From Trichoderma breve (Eukaryota > Ascomycota > Sordariomycetes > Hypocreales > Hypocreaceae), in contig NC_079235.1 of assembly GCF_028502605.1 (NCBI RefSeq), positions 4,340,001-4,404,000 of the forward strand: a stretch of 64,000 nt of DNA, given 5' to 3'. Position 1 is the stretch's first letter, and each line of letters begins with the position of its first letter. Shown here one piece after another: positions 34,731 to 45,705 of this stretch. The notes below the pieces were generated by a model, which was not told where the DNA came from, ran no database searches, and saw only the letters and a program-made list of their open reading frames with translations. The translations under genes and the position numbers were made by a program.

Positions 34731-37700
34731 GACTGGAGATGGGATCGAAGACAGGATGACTGACTGATGGCTGACTGAGAGAAGCAGGATGCGTTTGCGT
34801 CAAGAATCGAGGGCGTTGAGCAAGAAGATGTAGCTATCAAGTCTTCATGGGGGCTATAACCAGGTCTATTTGAACCCTAGAAGGCTCCAGAAAGCGGCCT
34901 CAGTGAATGATGCAGAATGACAAACGGAGCTGCGAGAGGAGAGGAAGCACAAACTTTTAGTGACAAAGAGCTAAACAAGCCAAAGGCAGCAAAGGGGATG
35001 AAGCAAATACAAAATATGCGTACGGGATAGGATCGTCGATGAATGTTGTCAAGCGGAAAGAGAGTGCAAAAGAAGAAAACGCCAGGGGGGGATGCGTGGG
35101 TAAATAAATAGACGAGCGGGTGTTTGAGAGAGAGAAAATTCACAAATCATTCACTCTGGGGAAACTGGGGCATTGTCAGGCACTTGAATAGCTGGGCCCA
35201 GGTGGGTGAATGGGCGTTTTCGTCCCAAGTCGAGGACTGCACAAATTCCAAACTCGGGCAATAGGGAGTGAATACAGTATGTATGTGGGCTGGAGAGAAC
35301 GAAGAGGAGGAAGAGAAAAGGGGAGAGAAGAGAAGAGCGGAAAACTCTCTGCACAGGATAAGATGCGACATGACAGAATCGTCCAGTTTGGGTTGCCTTT
35401 TGCCTTTTTTCTTCTCTTTCTTCTGAAAGTGGCTCTTCCTGCATGTTGCCTGCTTTCTTCCTCTGCCCCTGTGCCTTTGCATTGAGCTTTTGGTTGGAGT
35501 TTTTTTTCGGTCTTTCGTTTCAGCACCAGCGCCTGCATATGACTTTGAATACGAAGTTTGCGAGGAAACAAGGCATCCCAATAGGGCATTGATAGAGCAT
35601 CGTCAACGCCTATTCGACGAAATTCCCAAACTTCCAAGGTCCCTCGTTCGGCCGCAGAGCTGACCCCCGATGGATCAGCCAGCAGATACATACTCGCACA
35701 TACATTCCCCATGCCTGGTGTAACCATGTGGGCAAGCCGGGTGCCTGTCTCGTCGATCCCAGGATTACACGGGCCTCCAAGGCGAGCGAGCACGAAAACT
35801 CCCGGAAGACGCACGAAGCATTGCCGCAGGGGTTTTTTCTCGTCTTGTCTTTTTGCTGTCTCTCTTGGTAACTTGCGGCCAGATGGTTTTGCGCAATCTT
35901 CCAAGCAGCAGTACAGTAGAGTAAGAGTGGGCTTTGGGGGCTATCCGGAACCCTATCCGGTTGGGGTGGAAGAGCCTCCTTGCATAACGGGCAGGTCTCA
36001 CAAGCTGGGGGTCCTTGTGCTTGTGTGAGGCCCGTCGAGGTTCAATGGGAAGAGAAGGCGGGAGAGAGAACAGCCACACCGGCAAGGTCCCATAGGAAAG
36101 CATGTAAGGGGGAGGCAAGATGGTCCAAGTCCGGCAGCCTCAGGATTGGGCAGAGGCGCGCGAAAGCTGTGTGGAAACAGACGAGACGGATGCTAGCCCA
36201 CCACTCTATGCTTTTCCTTTCTTCCTCAGTCCCAGACATAAGTTGAGCAGCGGCCATCCGCAGCCTTGCTTGATATGCACGAGAACGGGTTCTCTCATCT
36301 CCCCCTTGAAGACGTCCGATTGGAGCGAGGCTTGTTTGTCAGGGATTCGAGGCCAGCCCGGGGAAGATGCAACTTTGAATCGGCGGCAACCGATCTGTCT
36401 CCCCGATCTGAGAAGCACAGTATGAGTATGAACATTGTGCTATTAAGCATAATGTAAAATAAGCAGAGTGTCGCACGCATCCGGCCGGTCTGCGGCACAC
36501 TGCTTCTTGTTTTCTTTTTCTTTTTCTTTTCTTTTCATTTTTTTTGCTCCGAAGGATTTATTGATTGCCAAGTCAGAAACGCCAAGGCCATTGAGATGTC
36601 TTACCGTCCATCCCTGGCATGATTTGCAGCCTCTTTGCTTTTTTCCCTTTGTGATAAGTGACCATGGCGTAAGAGGCCTGGTATCAATCGGCCGAACAAG
36701 GTCCTGTTATTGGACGCTGTTGTTGGTTTTTTCCCCTCCAAGGCTGCATGTGCATGGGATAAGAAACGAAGCGAAGCGGGAAGAAAAAGCTGACCGGATG
36801 AGGGCCGGATGCATGGGCACAAGTTTGACGAGAGCAAAGGAATGAAAATAAATTAAAATTTAACAAAACTAAAAAAATCTAGAGGCAGAGACAGAGTCAG
36901 AGAAAAAGGATACAGTCATGAAGCATCCCGCGGAAGAGCCTCGCAGCATGGAGAGCCCCCTGTCGTGGCGGTTAGAGTCCGTCCGGGGATGCACTCAGCC
37001 GCCTCAACCAGTCCTCTTCCAGCAATTTCCGCATCGCACGTTCCTTGTCGTGTGCCTAAGGTACATGTCTATTAGTGCGGTGGCTGGTTTCGTTTCGAAT
37101 GAATGTCTCTCGTCTGCTGGCCGTACTGTAGTATGTACGAGTAGGTAGTAGACAGACGCACATAAAGACGCCTAGATTCATGATGGCTCGTACGAGTATG
37201 AGTTGTCTTGGGGGCTGCTATTATTGGGTGGCGCCATGTTTGCTTTCTCCCACGTTGCCCGCTCCACCCACGATATAATTCCTGTGAGACTTGGATTGTT
37301 CCTGGGCGCGGATGCAAGGTGGACGACGTGTCAAAGCATCCCAGTCTCAAGCCACGTCTCCTCGAAGATGGCTTTCTTGTCTGTGCTCCCCTCTAGAACA
37401 AAGCGTAGACTACTCCGTAAGAGGCAAGATAACAACGGTTGCTTGTATGCTTAACCGTATATCGTATGAGTTCGGACGGCAAGATAGAATAGTGATTCCA
37501 TGGGTCTTCTTCTCCCTGCTTCCGCTTCGCTTCATCATCATGTCTCATACTCGAACGCACCAGAACTAGCACGAGTGACATCGCGCCACGAGAGGCACCC
37601 TCGTAATTCCAAATCCTGGCATGTCAAGTTCTGGGGATCCTTCCGACGGCCCCAGTGCGGAGAATAAATCTGAGCCGCTGCAAGATTGCAAGATACATGT

Positions 37701-38096
37701 ATCCGCTGCTCGATACGAAGCTGGGGCAATCATGGTAGCCCCCTTGCATTCCCGCCTATATATAGGCTTTTGCCTGAAGTTGATATATCACAAATGACCC
37801 CCCAGACAAAGGTAATTTTGTTTTCTCTTTTACTATTCTTATTCTTGGTCTGGCACTTCGCTACTACTGTTACTACTTGTAAAGCCTGTCGATCTATACC
37901 AGTTACATGCATGTCGTCGGTAGCAAGCGGCGACCAGGTAGATGGTAGGGGTATCGGGATGCTACGCTTCTCTTCCAAATTTGGCTGTAGCATAAAATAA
38001 TTTCCCTATCAATACACGAATGGAAATGGAATAGTCTCATCAAGTACATGTAGCCTGACGGTGCCTAACCCTTGCCCTTTAAGACTACGTCTACTC
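34731..38096. other. Gene-free region between RRM and beta-lactamase-like genes
   Basis: About 3.4 kb has no supported ORF. The minus-strand reading 35176-35904 is Lys/Arg/Ser/Pro-rich and lies where a long RRM-gene leader would be expected. CT/GA-rich tracts (35290-35340, 36500-36545) and one TACTCCGTA motif at 37411 are the visible elements. The part nearest 38096 should carry the hydrolase 3' untranslated region. Confidence 0.4.
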
Positions 38097-40039
38097 TCAT
38101 ACTCTGTTGTAGACCTCTCTCAACACTCGCGGCTGAACTGCAGCTGAACTTCCCCCGGCGTCAAGATGAAACACAAAATCGTCTGCCGCAATCCCCCCAT
38201 ACATGAGCTGATCCGGCGTCCCCCACATCCCTGCTGTCGGGTCAAACACCATATGGACTGACGGATTGTATTGGTATGGAATCGTCTCGAACAGCGCCCG
38301 ATACGCAGCCTCGCTCCCCGTCTGCAGACCTGTTGGAAACAGTCTCACAGCATTGATACGGCCGCCGCGTGTAGCGTTCGCGTAAGCTTGTCCGGCGGCA
38401 ATGATGTCGTGGCCCTGGTGAATCCACTCCTTGAGTAGCAGGCCAGGTCCATCGTCGACAGTGAGGACGAGGGATGATGAATTATTCTCGGCGCCTGCCG
38501 GTGCGTACTTTCCGCAATGCTTGCGACATGACTCTGCTTTTGCTGCCTTCTCCAGGGCGGGGACAAGTGTTTGAATCGCGATCTCGGTGGCAACTTGCAA
38601 TGCTGCAGCACTGTCGGGCCCAGCGGCGAGAATGGCCAAGGTGACTTGATAGTCGGGTATGAGGATAAGCAAGGAATTGTAGGCGCCGACGCCGCCAGAT
38701 TTGGTATAGAGATCGACAATTCGGCCGGTCGTGATGTCACTCTGAGTTCGTACGATTTCCCATGGCGCGCCGACAGAGATAGATTGTGAAGATGTCAAGG
38801 AGGCCGGCTTCATCCAGCGAAGCGTCTCCATGGAACTGAGTTGCTTGTTGGCAAATATGGCGCGCCCAAACTTTACCAAGTCGTTTGTTGAAGAAAGGAG
38901 GCCGCCAGTGCTATAAGACATGCTGGAATCAGTAACTGAACTTGAGCTGTGAACAGTATCGCGTTCAGCGACTATTGTTTGACTTACGCAACCTCATCGC
39001 CGTAAACTCTGTCCCATCCCGCATCTCCATCAGGAATCACTCCAGCTCCATTGTGAGATGGTGGCAGCGAGCTTGAATGCTTCATGCCTAGAGGCTGAAA
39101 AACGTCATTCCTGACTACTTCGTCGTACGACTTGCCGGTAATTTCTTCGAGCATGTATGCGAGAATCCTATAAGCTGCGTTGGAATACATGGACTTTGAG
39201 TATAATGGGAAAACGGGATGTCTTTGAACAAGACCTGCAAAATATTCTAGACTTTCGATCTTAGTGTTTGCCAGTAGGTAGCCACACTCGGTGCATCATC
39301 TTACCTTTGCGAGGACATGGTAGCTGGCCATCATTTATGCCGCAAGTAGGAATGTCTTGAGGAGGGAGAGGAGGCAATCCGGCCTCTTTCGCGGGGAAAT
39401 CTTGAACCGACAAGTCTCCCGAATTATCTGTGATTCCCCTTGTAAGAGTGCCAACTGTGATGAAAGTGAAGCGGAGAACGTACAATCTCTTCCCATACCA
39501 GAGAGCTGTGATGCAAGAGCACCAACCGTGACTTGGTCCCATTGAACAGAATCGATAACCGACGATTTGTATAACGGATGCTGTACAGCTTGGCGTAGTT
39601 CTGGTACAAAGTCCGTGATAGGACGGTTCCAGTAGCTGATACCATTGTTCAGAAGCAGAGAGTAAACGGTGAATAGTTTTGACACGCTGCCAATTCGATA
39701 GACTGTATCGGCTGTCACCTTTGACGTGCTTCCAGCAGATACATTGAGAAAGCCAGACGTGTGATGGAAGTCGATGATCGGGGCAGGCTCTTGCTGCGAA
39801 ACGGCAGTCAAGGAAAAAGATGTCGTGCTGCTGTTGAAGTTGCCATATCGGCTTTTCCCGGTGCGAATGGCGCGGTTCAGTGACTTTTGAATACTTGAAG
39901 CAGCCTCTTGAATCAATGCCTGAGTTGAAAGATGAGTTGGTGGTTCGAAAGAAGGCCCTAGCAGTGTCTGGTCCGTTTGCGCAAGTGAGCCGGAGCCCAG
40001 TGCTGCAATTGCGACTAGAAACGACTGTAGGGTCAACAT
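38097..40039 (-). CDS. Secreted beta-lactamase-like serine hydrolase (ARB_00930-like)
   Basis: Four exons, 40039-39484, 39427-39305, 39246-38988 and 38922-38097, join in frame to 587 residues. The introns are 56, 58 and 65 bases (GTACGT, GTAAGA and GTAAGT donors). Exon 2 entry at 39427 was preferred because it gives GRDYNSGDLS, as in relatives. A signal peptide (MLTLQSFLVAIAALGSGSLA) begins the protein. Serine-beta-lactamase/transpeptidase motifs are S118-V-S-K121 and Y247-S-N249; KSGGVGAYNS is a candidate third motif. The C-terminal 200 residues form the extra domain of ARB_00930-type proteins. Such secreted enzymes hydrolyse esters or amides and sometimes sit beside metabolite genes; most do not act on beta-lactams. 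A TATA box lies 77-87 bases upstream. It is divergent from the CYP505 gene across 1.6 kb. Confidence 0.9.
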
Positions 40040-41655
40040 CTGGATAAGTTTTGCTTGCTAATGAAAGATTCTGATTTCTTGAAGATGTGTGATGCTGAAG
40101 ACTCTCTATCTAGGACTTTTATATAGCAACTGCTCAGGCGTTGGACTCATGACGGCGATTAAGCGGACATTGCTTTCGCCGTGGATTGTCCGCTGGAGAT
40201 GATACACCGTTGACGGACATTTCTTTGGAGATGGCGAATTGCCTTCAGATGACGATCGAACGGCAAAATGACCATATTTGAACATATGATACAACAGACT
40301 CTAGATTGTGGTGGTTGACTCTTGTATATGCGATCGAGGTATCTGCCGCTTTAGTGAGGGGGAGGCTTCTAGTTGGGGCTGCTCGGTGCTTGGAGCAACC
40401 AAGTGGTTCAGCATGATGCAGCACAAGAGCAGAAACAAAGGCATATCCCTCCATTATTTTCGTATCTAAATGAAGGAAATACAACATCTGGTAAATGATG
40501 TGGAAGAATAATTGTTTGTGTACATATACCATTTAACCGCGTGATTTCATGCATGTTCTCTAGGGTATCTACAGTCACCTTCTCAACCAACACAGGTCTC
40601 CATTGCTACGAAAACTTCAGTCGTAGATCTGGCTGATTGTACTTATCAAGCTGATGAAAATATGTTTCTCTGGGCTAAATTCCTTCAAATGCGTAAATAA
40701 GGACAACGATCAACTCTTCTTGGCTTTTCAAGAATTTAATGGGTAAACAGCTTCATGATGTGAAGTTCATGGCGGATCCACAAACCTCCAATCTTTCACA
40801 TACCGACCCAGGAGACTGAAATGGGTCTGATAAGGCCAAATCGCAATCAGCAAATGCCATGGAATACTAGCTTTGTGATATTGCTACTAATAGACACGGT
40901 CTGACATCAGATGTAAGAGGGGCGCGCAACTTTAAAAGGACCTCGGGAGCTCGATACGCATGAATGTTCGTATTACAGCGGCATAGTGCCTGCTGGATAC
41001 TAACCTTGGCAGCTCCTTTGGCTCGAGTATTATATCTCAGAAGAGATGAGTGTTATATACTCTAGAGTCCAAAGTGTCCAAGTCGGCATCCTACATATGT
41101 ATTGTATACGTGGCGGCGCCGCAATCCGAGAGGCGCGCAGTGCTACCATTCGGCAACGGTATCCGCGGGCGCGGCTTTTGAAATAGCCCTAGTCGGTAGA
41201 TGATGTGTAAGACGCAGACATGCCAAGAATGATCGCGGTAAGATAAGTAAGATAATCCAACTGTTCACGGAATCGCCAACTTTCGGAGGATTGGGACTAA
41301 AGATCCTTCACTCAATGGTTCGCCTTTAGATTGGCTCGTTTAGGCGGATTCCGCGGGTTCCACTTGACAACTACGCCGCGTGGGTGAATCGCGTGGTTGG
41401 CGTCAGCTTTATCCGCGCTGTAGCAAAGGATAGTTCGATGGGCATCGACAAGTGGCTGAAACAAGTGCTGATGACGAAGCATGGGTCTTTTGGGGATAGA
41501 AACTCTACTTCGTATTGGCCTGGCCTGACAGCGGTCAGATTTCACCTTTGACTTGCACTTCATCTCGTTTGTAAGGATGTCGCGGAGTCGACGGAGGAAC
41601 ATGAACCTTCCAGCTCCGTATTCTTCATGTTACGATTGCTTCATCATCTAAGAAA
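40040..41655. other. Shared divergent promoter region, hydrolase / CYP505
   Basis: These 1.6 kb between divergent starts have no supported ORF. They contain a TATA box for the minus-strand gene (40116-40126) and GC-rich patches with gcggcgccgc and gcgggcgcgg near 41110-41175. Co-regulation of the two genes from this segment is possible but not shown. Confidence 0.45.
40116..40126 (-). promoter_or_regulatory. TATA box of the secreted hydrolase gene
   Basis: CTATATAAAAG on the minus strand begins 87 bases upstream of the ATG at 40039. Sequence and spacing are close to the fungal consensus, suggesting strong, regulated transcription with a leader of about 50 bases. Confidence 0.6.
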
Positions 41656-44600
41656 ATGGGATATATAAAAACACTCAAGACGAAGTTGGGGGGCCAAGAT
41701 GGAAGACAAAACGGCATGGAGAAGCCAATTGAGCCGCTGTCGAAACATGTTAGTGGGGGCAAGATGAAGTCTGTCAAGGATAGGAATTTGGTCGAGATTC
41801 CAAAGCCCAAAGGTGAGTGCTGTCAAAAAATTCCTTGAGGATGGAGTGGGTGGAAGATACTGACATGAATTTGCCAATAAGGCCTCCCGGTGATTGGCAA
41901 TCTACACAATATTGATCTCGATTCGCCGCTGTTCTCATTGATAGAGCTGATTGAACCATTGGGGCCCATCTGCCAGCTCACATTTGGCAGCGAGCTCAAC
42001 ATCTTTGTGTCAAGCATTGAGCTATTGAATGAGCTCTGCGACGAGTCAAGGTTCCACAAAATCGTCACAGCAGAGCTAGAGAAGCTGCGCTATGTCGTCC
42101 ACGACGCGCTGTTCACCGCGAGGAACGAGGAGCGCAATTGGGAAATCGCTCACAGGATTCTAATGCCGGTTTTTGGCACGATCAAGATTCGTGAAATGTT
42201 CCCGGAAATGAAGGATCTCGCTCAGCAATTGTGCTTGAAATGGTTGGCCTATCTTGGATTGATGCTGTATTTGCTTTGGTTGCGCTGACTGGATGGGAAA
42301 CAGGGCTCGCTATGGCGAAGAGTACGTGATCGATGTTACAGCCGACTTCACTCGACTCACCCTGGATACGCTTGCGCTGTGCACCATGGGCTTCAGATTC
42401 AATAGTTTCCACAACGGATCAGTCCTGCACCCCTTTGTCGACAGCATGGTGAGAACGTTGAAAGAAGCCAGTGTTCAAGCCGCTTTGCCAGGCTTTATCC
42501 AATCCTTCCGAAAGAGGTCCTGGCGTCGGTACGAGAAAGACACAGCCTTTATGAGAAAACTATGTCAAGACATCATTGATAAACGAAAGGGCCAGACGGA
42601 CACAGACTCCCACGATCTGTTGGCGGCGCTCCTGGGAGGTCGTGACCCCAAGACTGGCGAGGGCCTGTCTGACGATTCCATCATTGACAATATGCTCACG
42701 TTTCTTATTGCTGGCCACGAGACTACTTCAGGACTCCTATCGTTTGCCTTGTACTACTTGCTGGCTAATCCCCATACGATGGAAAAGGCGCGCCAAGAGG
42801 TTGACGAAGTCAGCCAAGGCTCCCCAATCACGGTCGAGCACCTTTCCAAACTGCCATATCTCAATGCAGTTCTCAAGGAGACGCTCCGTCTTCAGCCCAC
42901 AGCTCCTGGCTTCATCTTGGCCGCAGACAAAGACGAAATCATTGGCGGCAAGTATCTCATCCCAGCGAATGTTCCCATCGGGGTTCTGCTTCACATGGTC
43001 CATCAAGACAAGGCCGTTTACGGCGAGGACGTCGCCGAGTTTAAGCCGGAGAGAATGCTGGACGAGAACTTCAATAAGCTGCCGCCCAATTCCTGGAAAC
43101 CATTCGGCAATGGAATGAGGGGATGCATAGGTAGAGCTTTTGCAACCCAAGAAGCACTTTTGATTGTGGCGATGCTGCTGCAAAACTTTACATTTGAGAT
43201 GGCGGATCCTGGTTATAAGCTTAAAGTTAAAGAAACTCTGACAGTCAAGCCAGACAACTTTCGGATGAGGGCCAAGCTCAGGCGTGGCGGCACTGCCACG
43301 GAGTTTCAGCGTGAATTACAGTCAGTGGGTTCAGTTAACGCCAAGACGAGCTCGACTCCCTCCGTTGTATCAGCACAGGCCGCCGGAGGTGACAAGAAGC
43401 CGCTTACGATTCTCTATGGATCCAACAGTGGCACATGTGAGGCTTTGGCATATAGACTAGCATCTGATGCCACTCTCCACGGATTCCATGCTCGGAAGAT
43501 TGCACCCTTGAACGCAGCCCGTGACAACCTCCCCAAATCAGAACCAGTCATCATTCTTGCCGCGTCCTATGATGGTTTGCCGTCGGACAATGCCGAAGAA
43601 TTCTTTGACTGGCTAAACACAGCTGAGAAGGACTCTTTGAAAGGAGTTTCATATGCAGTTTTTGGCTGTGGACATCGGGACTGGGTTGCAACGTTTCAGC
43701 GAATTCCCATCCTCATCGACGATCTTCTGCAAAAGGCTGGTGCCGAACGATTTGCGACTAGAGGTCTTGCAGACTCGGCGGTGATGGATCTCTTTGTAGA
43801 ACTCGAAAAATGGACCACCGACTCCATTTGGCCAGCTATTTCTCAGAAAGATGGAAAAGCGGATAATGATGGAGAAGGCCAATTGATCAACTCGCTGCTC
43901 AAAGTCGAGTTTTCTGAGCCGCGCCAGCTGCAACAATATTCTCAGCTGGTAGAGGCAACGGTGATGGAATCACGGAGTCTGACGACACCCTCTGCTATTG
44001 GCCAGAAGGTGCACATCGACATACAGCTCCCTTCAGGGGTGTCGTACCATCCTGGCGACCATCTTCTTGTGCTGCCTGTAAATCCAATGAGGAACGTCAA
44101 GCGTGTTCTATCGCGTTTTCACTTGACGTGGGACACTATCGTGCGGGCATCTGGAAATGACTCTGTTCGCATACCGGTCGAGACGGCCATGACGGTGCAC
44201 GAGCTGCTGAGTTCTTACTTTGAGCTGGCTCAGCCGGCGACGCCGAGGGTAAGTTGCTTCTCCTTCTCTCTTTCGTTGATCAGTCGACCATCCCTTTCTA
44301 GAGCAATTGATGCTGACTTATGTAGGACATTCGAGTCCTTGCGGCTGCGGCTGAGGACGAAGCGACTAAGAACCTCCTTAACAACCTTGCAAACACCTCC
44401 TACCTTGAAGATATTCAAGAAAAGAAAACCTCCCTGCTCGATCTGCTGGAGAAATTTCCAGAGATACCCATCGGCTTCGGTACCTACCTGACTCTTTTGC
44501 CATCCCTCCGCCTACGTACATACTCTATTTCGTCTTCACCATCCTGGAACTCGAGTCGTGCCACCTTGACTCTCTCGGTGCTAGATGAGCCAGCGACCAC

Positions 44601-45201
44601 AGAGGGCTCTGAGCGTTTTCTCGGTGTGGCCTCGAATCATCTCGCCGGTTTAACGCCAGGGGATCTGATTCACGTGGCCACGCGCCCAGTCAAAGGCATT
44701 TTCCAGATGCCCACCGACTTGTCCAAAGCACCAACCATTATGATTGCAGCAGGAGCTGGTCTTGCCCCGTTTAGGGGATTCATCCAAGAGCGAGCTTACC
44801 AGCAGCAAAACGGAGTTCAACTAGCACCAGCCGCTTTGTTCTTCGGATGCAGATCGTCACATGATGATTTGTATCGTGACGAGCTTGATGCTTTCGAATC
44901 GTCAGGAGTCGTTCGCGTGTTCCGCGCCTACAGCAGAGAAGACGTGGGCTCTAAACCCAATACCAGGAAAGGATACGTCCAGGATAGCATACAGGCGGAA
45001 AAGGATGCGTTTGTCCAGCTGTGGAATGCTGGAGCAAAGATTTATGTCTGCGGAAGTGTGAGAATGGCCTCGCAAGTCAAGGATTTGGTAGCGAATCTGG
45101 TGTACACAGCTGGGCCGATGGATGCCCAAAAGGAATTCACGCCGCAGGAATGGTTCAAGCGCTTTGAGAAGACGCGGTATGCCGCAGAGATTTTCACCTA
45201 G
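41656..45201 (+). CDS. CYP505-type self-sufficient P450 / NADPH-P450 reductase fusion
   Basis: Four exons, 41656-41812, 41882-42242, 42304-44248 and 44326-45201, join to 1112 residues. The P450 half shows KGLPVIGNL, the I-helix AGHETT (309-314), ETLR (365-368) and the heme loop [10 protein letters not shown] with Cys447. The reductase half shows the FMN loop [12 protein letters not shown] from about 544, FAD motif RTYSIS (885-890), the NADPH motif [16 protein letters not shown] (about 961-976) and [10 protein letters not shown]. Relatives (P450foxy/CYP505A1, bacterial BM3) hydroxylate fatty acids or alkyl chains near the omega end, drawing electrons from NADPH through FAD and FMN. All cofactor motifs look intact. 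No membrane anchor is evident, so it is probably cytosolic. The start is doubtful: relatives are about 1,070 long, which fits Met37 (41764). Substrate unknown. Confidence 0.93.
41661..41669 (+). promoter_or_regulatory. TATA-like element inside the first codons of the CYP505 ORF
   Basis: ATATATAAAA sits just after the first ATG of the ORF. If it works as a TATA box, transcription would start near 41690-41700 and translation at Met21 (41716) or Met37 (41764), giving 1092 or 1076 residues. The first ATG does have a favourable context (AAAATGG), so the element may be coincidental. Confidence 0.35.
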
Positions 45202-45705
45202 TCGCTGCCACATATTGACACTGCTTTTGTCACATATTTTTCTTTCTTGTTAGTTAGTAATTAGCGAGCTTCGTAGTTGACAGAATGATACCAGTTTGGA
45301 TTGTTGCAAGCAAGTTGAGGCTAAATTAAATCGATCGCCGTGCAGGGCAGGGCTAACCTGCAGCCTCGGCGACCCCGCCAGCCTCGCCAAGATTGAGGCC
45401 TGGCCTGCGTAGAGGGAAAATTAACGCATGAAAATGGCCAGCAAGTGACTGAACCAATAACGCCCATAAAAGGGCATTTTCACCAACAGTAGAGCTTTGT
45501 CAAGTAACACCGACTGGAAGCCATTCAAAAACAAAGGGCCCCGACGTCATTTGCGCATCACGTGACCCGCTCACCAATTTGAGCGCGTCTCCCTTTGCCC
45601 CGTATCATCTAAACACGCGTTCACATTCACATTCACATTCACACTCATTCAAACACAGCTCAACAAGGGCAGTTCCATGTCTCAGGGCCAGGCGCATGCA
45701 TATCC
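45202..45705. other. Intergenic, CYP505 3' end to AT-hook gene leader
   Basis: Short gap with no ORF. The second half contains a CACGTGACC-like segment near 45555-45565 (atcacgtgaccc), a possible bHLH site, and the CATTCA repeat just before the AT-hook gene. Confidence 0.4.
45620..45645 (+). repeat. CATTCA hexanucleotide repeat in the AT-hook gene leader
   Basis: About four tandem copies of ATTCAC lie 60-90 bases upstream of the first possible start, within the probable leader or core promoter. Confidence 0.75.

Noticed and set aside
35176..35904. 242-codon minus-strand ORF upstream of the RRM gene
   Set aside because: Basic and Ser/Pro-rich, no motif, lies where the RRM gene leader is expected.
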